8,872 bases of DNA from Bacillota bacterium. Lineage in GTDB: Bacteria > Bacillota > Clostridia > Lachnospirales > Cellulosilyticaceae. The stretch spans positions 1 through 8,872 of the forward strand of contig JAEZKI010000397.1 in assembly GCA_023415525.1 (NCBI GenBank), in the 5' to 3' direction. The translations under genes were made by a program, and so were the position numbers. Positions within the stretch are counted from its first letter, which is position 1; each line of letters begins with the position of its first letter. This document shows positions 1-6,137 of this stretch, piece by piece. The notes beneath the pieces were generated by a model. The model ran no database searches, was not told the origin of the DNA, and worked only from the letters and a program-made list of their open reading frames with translations.

Positions 1-1366
1 CCATAAAGTCTGCAGTTTCTTTGACAACCTCCCAATACTCCTCCAGAAGCTTTTTATCCTGTTTGCTTTGATAAATCAACTCTAGCATATAAAGAATATG
101 GGGTTGCTGCCAAATTAAAAGGGTTGCAATGGTTGAAGGACTATCTATCCCATCATATGCTACCATCTTTGGCCATCTTGCACCCTTGTAACCATTCCTT
201 GCTGCATTTGCTTGAGCTTCTTTTAGGTGTTGTTTATACCAAGGCAAGCTTCGCTCCAGTAACTCTGCTCTATTCCAAAGTGGCAAGTGTCCCCCATGCC
301 ACAGGTGCATTTCTAAATGGAATTTACCATACCAGCTATTGCAAGTAAGGCCCGTTTCTTGAGGAGGCATACATCCACAAGACTGAATAGCCATTAAATA
401 CTGTGATAAAACAATGCGCCTTTCTAATTCCAAAGCTCTAGGGTCTTTAGACTTATAAAGTTCTATAACTCCTCCCTTTTCCCAAAAGGCTTTCCATGCT
501 TTTTTACTTGCTTCTCTTACACTCTCTCCATTTCTTGTTTTGTCGCTCTCCTGAGGAGAAAAGTTAATCGCTAAATCTAATGTTCCTGCCCCATGGCTAC
601 TTACTTCTATCCTATGAGGCTTAGTCATTCTGCTTGCTATAGGCACATGGCTAGTGACATAGACACTATAGTTCATTTCATCCAGTTGTCGTTGTAATAT
701 AAGTTCCTTTTCACTGGCCTGGTTAAGGGTTGTCTTATGTTTGTCTACTGCCTCCCAATCTGAACCACTTATGGAGGTGGCTCCATAAGGAAAATCCAGT
801 ACAACGCTCAGTAGACCTTTTTGAAGGGCTGCTGACTCTATATAAATGCCTAAGGTGGCTTCTTGGTCATCACAAGCTGTTAGCACCTTGCAAGAATGTC
901 CATAAATTTCAAACTGACTTTCTATGATGCCTTCATAGAGCCTAAGTTCTTGGTGGATTTGGGTAATTTCTTCTTGGCTTATTTCTTCCCCCTTCCACAA
1001 CAGACCAATCCTCCCTAAATTCATACGGTGCGGATTATGTCTTAACCAATTGTAAACCTCTTCATTGCCCGGCTTCATCTCCACAGCATAGGTTACTTTA
1101 CGCCCTAAATAATCATATTCTGTCATTTCTAAATCATGCATCGTATAAATAGGTTGCTTTTCATTAGCAGGTGTTCGATGCCATCCCCAATTACTCATAG
1201 TGCAAAGAGGGACATCTTGTTCCTTATATTCTTTATACAGTGTCTGAAGACCTGTTGCATCTACTGTATAAGCAAAATCTCCATTCCCTACCGTTAAGGG
1301 AGATAAGAGATTGACTTCTTCTAATATGGGATTATGTCTCGAAACCAGTTCATATCTATTAATCAT
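1..1366 (-). CDS. GH65-like / six-hairpin glycosidase or phosphorylase, C-terminus cut by the window edge
   Basis: An uninterrupted frame runs from ATG at 1366 to the left edge (455 codons visible, no stop). AGAGGA lies about 7 bases before the ATG. There is no signal peptide, so the enzyme is probably cytoplasmic. Residues 20-270 look like a beta-sandwich N-domain, with SPLTVGNGDFAYTVDATGLQ near residues 22-41. From about 310 an (alpha/alpha)6-barrel begins. LEMHLWHGGHLPLW (351-364) and NGYKGARWPKM (391-401) resemble the DTE-containing segment and the 'ENGYxGAxFPWES' segment of GH65 phosphorylases and of protein-glucosylgalactosylhydroxylysine glucosidase (PGGHG). WQQPHILYMLELIY follows at 419-432. 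In GH65 the catalytic glutamate lies well downstream of the DTE segment, so it should be beyond the edge. The gene sits 27 bases after the second permease and probably cleaves the imported glycoside. Family assignment is by remembered motif; the substrate, and whether it hydrolyses or phosphorolyses, are unknown. Confidence 0.75.
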   Translation of the reverse strand, partial: MINRYELVSRHNPILEEVNLLSPLTVGNGDFAYTVDATGLQTLYKEYKEQDVPLCTMSNWGWHRTPANEKQPIYTMHDLEMTEYDYLGRKVTYAVEMKPGNEEVYNWLRHNPHRMNLGRIGLLWKGEEISQEEITQIHQELRLYEGIIESQFEIYGHSCKVLTACDDQEATLGIYIESAALQKGLLSVVLDFPYGATSISGSDWEAVDKHKTTLNQASEKELILQRQLDEMNYSVYVTSHVPIASRMTKPHRIEVSSHGAGTLDLAINFSPQESDKTRNGESVREASKKAWKAFWEKGGVIELYKSKDPRALELERRIVLSQYLMAIQSCGCMPPQETGLTCNSWYGKFHLEMHLWHGGHLPLWNRAELLERSLPWYKQHLKEAQANAARNGYKGARWPKMVAYDGIDSPSTIATLLIWQQPHILYMLELIYQSKQDKKLLEEYWEVVKETADFM

Positions 1367-1393
1367 GTGTTTTCCTCTTTTAATCCTTTTTAA

Positions 1394-2242
1394 TTAGCCT
1401 TTTAAACCACTTGTACTAATACCTTCCACCAAATATTTATTAAAGAATAAGAAAATCAAAAATACTGGTACCAAAGATAAGGTGGACATGGCAAACATGG
1501 CACCATAATCTGTTGTAGAAGAAGCATCTGCAAAAAGCTTAATGGCTATAGATACGGTATAGGTCTGTGGCTTATTTAAGTAAATGAGAGGACCCATAAA
1601 ATCATCCCACTTCCAGTAAAACTGAATAATGATAGTGGTTACTATTGAAGGCTTTAGTAGAGGTAAAATAATACGTGTAAAAATACTATATTTACTACAT
1701 CCATCTATGGTTGCTGCTTCATCTAATTCTCTTGGAATACCTGCTGTAAACTGCATCATTTGGTAAATAAAGAAGGCTTGTCCAAAAAAGTGGGGAAGGA
1801 CTAAAGGTATAATAGAACCTACAAAACCCAATTTGTTGTAAATGATATACTGAGGTATTAATATGATTTGGGAGGGTAACATCATGGTACAAATCATGGC
1901 TGTAAACCAAATTTTTCTCCCCTTAAATTTGATACGTGCAAAAGCATAGGCCACACAAGCAGAGGACATAACTGTTGCTACCGTTGCAATAAGAGTGACT
2001 AAAAAGGAGTTGACAAAAAAGACATCAAAACCAATGCCCCCAAACCCTTTCCAACCTGTACTAAAATTATTCCATCTCCAATTGGGAGGCACTAAGCTTA
2101 AAGATCCATTTAAAATTTCTGCATTATTTTTAAGGGAACCACTAATCATCCATAAAACAGGATAAATCATAATCAGTCCGAAAAGTAGGATGAATATGTG
2201 ATAACACAGTTTACTTATTTTTTTACTATAGTTTATTCTCAT
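1394..2242 (-). CDS. CUT1 sugar ABC transporter permease, MalG type
   Basis: This 282-residue inner-membrane permease is the second subunit of a carbohydrate importer. About six hydrophobic segments are visible, starting near residues 13-34, 75-100, 112-133, 140-165, 198-215 and 248-268. The cytoplasmic EAA loop that docks the ATPase is clear: E175-A176-A177, G181, and L193-P194 within IILPLLKPSI. The C-terminal tail YLVEGISTSGLKG is the typical MalG-family ending. The ATG at 2242 is preceded by TAGGAGG with 8-base spacing, and that sequence contains the stop codon of the upstream permease, so translation of the two is probably coupled. The length is normal for the family. The partner permease lies upstream and a glycosidase downstream. 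The function as a carbohydrate permease is secure; the substrate is not shown. Confidence 0.95.
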   Translation of the reverse strand: MRINYSKKISKLCYHIFILLFGLIMIYPVLWMISGSLKNNAEILNGSLSLVPPNWRWNNFSTGWKGFGGIGFDVFFVNSFLVTLIATVATVMSSACVAYAFARIKFKGRKIWFTAMICTMMLPSQIILIPQYIIYNKLGFVGSIIPLVLPHFFGQAFFIYQMMQFTAGIPRELDEAATIDGCSKYSIFTRIILPLLKPSIVTTIIIQFYWKWDDFMGPLIYLNKPQTYTVSIAIKLFADASSTTDYGAMFAMSTLSLVPVFLIFLFFNKYLVEGISTSGLKG

Positions 2243-2250
2243 GATGTGCT

Positions 2251-2257
2251 CCTCCTA
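2251..2257 (-). promoter_or_regulatory. Ribosome binding site overlapping the upstream stop codon
   Basis: On the minus strand TAGGAGG begins with the TAG stop of the first permease and forms the Shine-Dalgarno sequence for the second permease, 8 bases before its ATG. This arrangement favours reinitiation and equal output of the two permease subunits, which pair one to one in the membrane. Confidence 0.85.
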
Positions 2258-3175
2258 TTCTTCTCCGGCTTCTGAAAATACCCAACGCTTAGATGTTTTA
2301 AAGATAATAGCTGTAATGGCACTCATAAGTATCAGCATAACCCATGACATTGCACTGGCATAGCCCATATCGTAGTATTTAAAGGCTTGATTATAAACAT
2401 ATAAAGCGTAAAAGTTGGTGGCGTCATTAGGTCCACCTTTAGTGATAACAAAGGCTTGTGTAAAGGCCATAAAGCCTGAAATAGTTTGCATGACAAGATT
2501 ATATAAAATAATAGGAGAAAGACAGGGTAAGGTAATATTGAAAAAGGATTGTGTCTTGTTAGCTCCATCAATCTTGGCTGCTTCATAGTATGTACTTGGA
2601 ATCTCCTTTAAACCTGCCGCAAAAATAATCATAGAAGACCCGAATTGCCATACCGTCATTAAAATCAAAGGAATCATCGCTGCCTTTTGATTTCCAAACC
2701 ATGAGATTTTTTCAAGGCCTACTGACAGCAACATAGAATTAATTAGCCCCTTGGTAGAGAAAAGCTCCTTCCATACTAAGGCAACAGCAATACTTCCACC
2801 AATAAGTGAAGGCACATAATATAATGAACGATAAAAACTAACGGCTCTACTTTTTCTTGTGAGTAAATAAGCTACAAACAAGGCAAAGATAAGCTTTAAG
2901 GGTACAGATAAAAAAACATACTTAAGTGTTACAATAACTGATTTGATAAAACGCTTATCTGTCAATAAACGGGTATAGTTTTGAAAGCCCACCCAATTTT
3001 CTTTTGCTACCATATTATAATCTGTAAGAGAATAATACATGGATGCAATGATTGGAATAATGGTAAAACCTAAAAAACCGATAATAAAAGGTGCTGCAAA
3101 TAGATAGCCTACCGTATTATCGTTATGAATGAATTTCAAAAAACGAGGGTTGTCTTTTATTTTTTGATTATGCAT
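2255..3175 (-). CDS. CUT1 sugar ABC transporter permease, MalF type
   Basis: This 306-residue inner-membrane permease is the first subunit of the importer. Hydrophobic segments are at about residues 23-48, 79-105, 114-135, 166-189, 217-244 and 275-292. AAPFIIGFLGFTIIPIIASM, early in the protein, is characteristic of MalF/UgpA-type subunits. The ATPase-docking EAA loop reads YYEAAKIDGANKTQSFFNITLP, with E198-A199-A200, G204 and L216-P217. It lacks the large periplasmic insertion of E. coli MalF, as is usual for Gram-positive CUT1 permeases. GGAGGAG lies 5 bases before ATG 3175. The gene follows the binding-protein gene after a 128-base gap holding a strong hairpin, and its stop codon is part of the next gene's ribosome binding site. 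Confidence 0.95.
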   Translation of the reverse strand: MHNQKIKDNPRFLKFIHNDNTVGYLFAAPFIIGFLGFTIIPIIASMYYSLTDYNMVAKENWVGFQNYTRLLTDKRFIKSVIVTLKYVFLSVPLKLIFALFVAYLLTRKSRAVSFYRSLYYVPSLIGGSIAVALVWKELFSTKGLINSMLLSVGLEKISWFGNQKAAMIPLILMTVWQFGSSMIIFAAGLKEIPSTYYEAAKIDGANKTQSFFNITLPCLSPIILYNLVMQTISGFMAFTQAFVITKGGPNDATNFYALYVYNQAFKYYDMGYASAMSWVMLILMSAITAIIFKTSKRWVFSEAGEE

Positions 3176-3180
3176 CTCTT

Positions 3181-3187
3181 CTCCTCC
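3181..3187 (-). promoter_or_regulatory. Strong ribosome binding site of the first permease
   Basis: GGAGGAG on the minus strand, 5 bases before ATG 3175. It is near-perfectly complementary to the 16S tail. This may offset reduced permease mRNA caused by the hairpin upstream at 3230-3273. Confidence 0.8.
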
Positions 3188-3229
3188 GGTTAATAGTTCA
3201 TGTAAAATAATATATTTTCCTTAATAGTA

Positions 3230-3273
3230 AGAGGGGGACACTCGCAAAACACGAGTTTGCGCGTGCCCCCTCT
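3230..3273 (-). promoter_or_regulatory. Intercistronic hairpin between binding-protein and permease genes
   Basis: On the minus strand the 5' arm AGAGGGGG-CAC pairs with GTG-T-CCCCCTCT: 11 base pairs with one bulged T. Beyond a G/A mismatch, CGCAAA pairs with TTTGCG around a 7-base loop. The lower stem is very GC-rich for this AT-rich region. The 3' side is followed by TACTATTAAGG rather than a T run, so it is not a standard intrinsic terminator. It sits 31 bases after the binding-protein stop and 55 bases before the permease ATG. By analogy with malE-malF type operons, it probably protects the 3' end of the binding-protein mRNA or causes partial termination, giving more binding protein than permease. 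The role is inferred. Confidence 0.75.
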
Positions 3274-3303
3274 ATAGAATTTATAGACTCGTTTCCGTCT
3301 TAC

Positions 3304-4641
3304 TTATTTAAAAGCACCCTCTGCAAATGTATAAATCTCTTGAGCAGCTTCTTCTGGTGTTTTTTCACCATAAATAACTTGGTCCATTAGAAGCTTATAT
3401 TGGTCTTCAATCTCAGTTTTTTGTTGTGGGCTAATGACGTTAATCTCACCTGTTTTGAAGGTTCCTATTAAATCTACAAAGTTATACATTTCCTTTTTAG
3501 AATCATCAGCTTGTTCTTTAAGCATATCACGTACATTGGACATAATGGATACGCCACGTTCACCATTTAAAACTTTGTTAGCTTCTATATCACTTTCAAA
3601 ATAGCTAATGAATTTGGCTGCTTCTTCTTGATGTTGAGAGTTCTGTGATACACAGAGCATTTGAGAAGATTGAATGGTTGAACCTGAAGGACCATCTGCT
3701 TTTTTTCTTGGTATAGTAGCCAGTTTAATCTCTCTACCTGCAGCTGCTGCAATAGTTGGCATCTGATTACTTGCCACCCATGTCATGGCTGCTTCACCTG
3801 TTACAAGATAATCCCCTTCAATATCTTTAATTTCAGCAATAGCTCCTGGATCAGGATAAGCTCCTGCTTCTACTAAATCTTTCTTCATTTGGAAGTAATC
3901 TACCAGCATCTTAGGTTCATTAAATCCTAACTTATCATTAGATGTTGCAAAGAAATTTAAAGAGTAGTCTTCTTGTGAAATACCCATACTACAACCTGCA
4001 ATGAAGTCATCGATTTTTGAACTTCCATATATACCTAGCTTTTCATGAATAGTCAAAGCTGCTTGTTTGAAATCATCCCATGTCCAGTTCTCTGTAGGTT
4101 GTGGTACCCCTGCTTCATCAAACATAGCTGGATCATAGGCAATACCATAGCAGTTAACACCATTGGAAATACCTATTTGTTTGCCATCTGACTGTGTTGT
4201 TGCTAAGAAGGCATCATTTGTGTTGGATACATCAATAATACCCTTGCTTATAAAATCATCTAAAGGAACAATACTGTCTATGTAAGTTGGGAAGTTACCA
4301 CCTAGTTGGAAAATATCCCATACGTTATTAGCTGCTACCAAGGTATTGAGCTTGGTAAAATAACCATCAAAATCGTAGAATTCTGCTTCTATTTTTACAT
4401 TTGGATTTTGTGCTTCATACATTTCAATTACTTTAGTGGTTGCATCATGACGTGCCTGAGAACCCCACCAAGCCATTCTTAAAGTAATTTGTTCACCTTC
4501 TTTTTTCTCTTCTTTTGCTGGCTCTTGTTCTTTATTTGTTTCAGTTACAGGAGTATCTTTTGCTGGTTCTTTTCCACATCCAGTTCCTCCAAAAATCATG
4601 GCACAACTCATTGCTAAAACTAAAGCTTTTTTTAATTTCAT
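3304..4641 (-). CDS. CUT1 sugar ABC transporter substrate-binding lipoprotein
   Basis: This 445-residue extracellular binding protein (family 1 solute-binding protein) feeds the two permeases. The N-terminus has lysines, a hydrophobic core and a lipobox ending at Cys22 (GTGC), so it is expected to be lipid-anchored to the outer face of the membrane. Residues 24-51 form a charged linker rich in E, K and P with two EPAK copies. The mature domain begins with TLRMAWWGSQARHDATTKVI, typical of oligosaccharide-binding members of the family. YDPAMFDEAGVPQPTENWTWDDF (residues about 168-190) is the conserved hinge-region motif of CUT1 binding proteins. GGAG lies about 9 bases before ATG 4641. It is the first gene of its operon, with a near-consensus promoter at 4704-4732, and is followed by a hairpin that may raise its relative expression. 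The ligand cannot be deduced. Confidence 0.93.
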   Translation of the reverse strand: MKLKKALVLAMSCAMIFGGTGCGKEPAKDTPVTETNKEQEPAKEEKKEGEQITLRMAWWGSQARHDATTKVIEMYEAQNPNVKIEAEFYDFDGYFTKLNTLVAANNVWDIFQLGGNFPTYIDSIVPLDDFISKGIIDVSNTNDAFLATTQSDGKQIGISNGVNCYGIAYDPAMFDEAGVPQPTENWTWDDFKQAALTIHEKLGIYGSSKIDDFIAGCSMGISQEDYSLNFFATSNDKLGFNEPKMLVDYFQMKKDLVEAGAYPDPGAIAEIKDIEGDYLVTGEAAMTWVASNQMPTIAAAAGREIKLATIPRKKADGPSGSTIQSSQMLCVSQNSQHQEEAAKFISYFESDIEANKVLNGERGVSIMSNVRDMLKEQADDSKKEMYNFVDLIGTFKTGEINVISPQQKTEIEDQYKLLMDQVIYGEKTPEEAAQEIYTFAEGAFK

Positions 4642-4674
4642 TGTATCATCTCCATTTACATTTAATAATTTTTA

Positions 4675-4685
4675 CTAACTGTTAG
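4675..4685. repeat. Short inverted repeat in the sugar-operon leader
   Basis: CTAAC-T-GTTAG is a perfect 5-base inverted repeat around one base. It lies about 12-22 bases downstream of the expected transcription start of the promoter at 4704-4732. The position would suit a repressor operator, but it is short and no known regulator site is recognised. Confidence 0.3.
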
Positions 4686-4703
4686 GCTCAAATCTATGAC
4701 CAA

Positions 4704-4732
4704 ACTATATATTATGCCATAATAATTGTCAA
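4704..4732 (-). promoter_or_regulatory. Sigma-A type promoter of the sugar-uptake operon
   Basis: On the minus strand there is TTGACA (4732-4727, perfect -35), a 17-base spacer, then TATAGT (4709-4704, one mismatch to TATAAT). The start point should fall near 4697, giving a leader of about 55 bases before ATG 4641. It lies just after the terminator of the PotD-like gene, so the sugar operon is an independent unit. Confidence 0.82.
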
Positions 4733-4808
4733 TAATGATTTATATAATCAAAAATATACATATAACTTTTCAACTTTTATTCTTTTATTGACTTTTTTAT
4801 AATTGAAC

Positions 4809-4847
4809 AAAAAATAACCTTTAGGAAATTATTCTCCTAAAGGTTAT
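4809..4847 (-). terminator. Intrinsic terminator of the PotD-like gene
   Basis: A 13-base-pair perfect stem (4835-4847 with 4814-4826; core AACCTTTAGGA/TCCTAAAGGTT) surrounds an 8-base loop. On the minus strand it is followed by a run of six T (4814-4809). The other strand has A-rich sequence after the stem, so it acts for minus-strand transcription, 45 bases beyond the stop at 4892. Confidence 0.9.
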
Positions 4848-4891
4848 CAAAAAATAAAGGCTTATTTTTAATACTATTCATTTACATGCTA

Positions 4892-5941
4892 TTAATTCAC
4901 TTTAACTTGAGTCCAAACACTATCGTACATCTGCCTTACCTCCAATGGAAGAGGTTTATAGAGTTCACTTAATTTCATCATCTCTTTACTCATATACGCA
5001 TTTGGGTTATTTCTCACATGCTCAGGTTGCTCGAGTCGCGCTTCCTTATTAGGTGTAGTATAGCCGATTTCATCTGCTATTCTTAAGGCACACTCTTTGC
5101 TACTTACAAAATTGATAAATTTTTCAGCTTCTTCAACATTCTTAGCATTCTTTGGAATACATAAGCTATCTATCCAAAAATTTACGCCTTCTTTAGGGAG
5201 AGTATAGACCAGATTGGGGTACTCATCTTGTAAATTAAGACCTTCACCTGACCAAATCATATTGATTCCCGTCTCCCCTTTTGCAATCATGGTTGTTCCA
5301 TTATCTACCCCATATTTAGGGTCTACCAGTTGTCTTTGTTCCAATAAAAGTTGTTTTGCCTCCTCTAACTCCTGTGGGTTATCTGAGTTAAGAGAGTAGC
5401 CAAGTTTCTTTAAAGCTGCTCCAATGGTATCTCTATAGGTGTCAAACATAAAGACTTTATCTTTATAATCTTGATCCCATAATATATCCCAACTATCTAC
5501 CTGTTTTGTTACCTGATTCTTGTCATAGATAATCCCTACAGTCCCAAACATATAGGGTACAGAATAGGTGTTACCTGGATCGATACTTAGATTGAGATAT
5601 TCCTCATCCATCTGGGATAAGTTAGGAATATGCTCCTTATTAAGCTCTTGAAGAAGCCCTTCTTCAATCATAACAGGCATTAAGGCATCTGATACTAAAA
5701 TAACATCATATTTTAGATTGCCTTCTGAAATTTTTAGATACATATTTTCCATATCATCAAAGGTGTCCATCTTCACCTTTATGCCATATTCTTCTTCAAA
5801 AGCCTTCAAAGTCTCATCATCAATATTGGCTCCATAATTAAAGAAAGTGATTTCTGACTCTTTCTTATTACACCCTATCGTTAGTAGAGTGGCTATAAGG
5901 AATGCGCCCACTAAACCTACACATTTTTTTAACTTACTCAT
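4892..5941 (-). CDS. PotD-like polyamine-type substrate-binding lipoprotein, without its transporter nearby
   Basis: This 349-residue lipoprotein has a hydrophobic signal ending at Cys24 (TIGC). It is colinear with PotD/PotF binding proteins: FFNYGANIDDETLKAFEEE..GIKV (33-56), YSVPYMFGTVGIIYD (126-140), KKLGYSLNSD (178-187), MIWSGE (228-233), FWIDSLCIPKNAKN (255-268) and IGYTTPN (292-298). The ligand residues known from E. coli PotD are only partly kept. W230, W256, D258 and Y294 match, but the NWTEY motif is NYGAN (35-39), and the E. coli D168 position is a threonine (168) next to D171 in place of Glu. The ligand may therefore not be spermidine or putrescine. Upstream AAAGGA is 12 bases from the ATG, a rather long spacing. 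A promoter at 6020-6048 and a terminator at 4809-4847 make it a single-gene unit; no potABC is present here. Confidence 0.85.
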   Translation of the reverse strand: MSKLKKCVGLVGAFLIATLLTIGCNKKESEITFFNYGANIDDETLKAFEEEYGIKVKMDTFDDMENMYLKISEGNLKYDVILVSDALMPVMIEEGLLQELNKEHIPNLSQMDEEYLNLSIDPGNTYSVPYMFGTVGIIYDKNQVTKQVDSWDILWDQDYKDKVFMFDTYRDTIGAALKKLGYSLNSDNPQELEEAKQLLLEQRQLVDPKYGVDNGTTMIAKGETGINMIWSGEGLNLQDEYPNLVYTLPKEGVNFWIDSLCIPKNAKNVEEAEKFINFVSSKECALRIADEIGYTTPNKEARLEQPEHVRNNPNAYMSKEMMKLSELYKPLPLEVRQMYDSVWTQVKVN

Positions 5942-6019
5942 AGTGATTATCTGTCCTTTCGTTGCTTTAATTCTAATAAATAGTATGCTGTCTCTCCATT
6001 TTATATATCCAACCCTATT

Positions 6020-6048
6020 ACTATACCATATTCAGGTTAAAATAATAA
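6020..6048 (-). promoter_or_regulatory. Extended -10 promoter of the PotD-like gene
   Basis: On the minus strand TGGTATAGT (6028-6020) gives an extended -10 (TGnTATAAT with one mismatch). A weak -35, TTATTA, sits 17 bases upstream at 6048-6043. It lies between the terminator at 6076-6110 and ATG 5941. A leader of about 70 bases follows, with no obvious structure. Confidence 0.55.
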
Positions 6049-6075
6049 CAGAATTCATTTGTTTTTCCAACATAT

Positions 6076-6110
6076 AAAAAGAGATTAGTATTCGTATTTT
6101 ACCAATCTCT
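6076..6110 (-). terminator. Intrinsic terminator of the GNAT-membrane gene
   Basis: On the minus strand AGAGATTGGTA (6110-6100) pairs over 11 positions with TACTAATCTCT (6090-6080), including one G-U pair, around a 9-base loop. The stem is followed by TTTT and AT-rich sequence. It lies 28 bases beyond the stop at 6138. Confidence 0.82.
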
Positions 6111-6137
6111 CTTATTTAAGTTGTATTAATTTATCTC

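Noticed and set aside
124..348. Plus-strand open frame of 74 codons
   Set aside because: It lies opposite the well-supported glycosidase frame, has no convincing ribosome binding site, and its translation shows no family motif.
730..927. Plus-strand open frame of 65 codons
   Set aside because: It is antisense to the glycosidase gene; the minus-strand frame is continuous and carries recognisable motifs, so this is a shadow.
4642..4660. Possible CcpA catabolite-repression (cre) site near the sugar operon start
   Set aside because: The best candidate, around TGTAAATGGAGATGATACA, lacks the central CG and does not fit the cre spacing.
5847..6077. Plus-strand open frame of 76 codons overlapping the start of the PotD-like gene
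   Set aside because: It is antisense to a lipoprotein signal sequence, and its hydrophobic stretch is explained by that. It also crosses the PotD promoter and runs into the terminator, and no ribosome binding site is visible.
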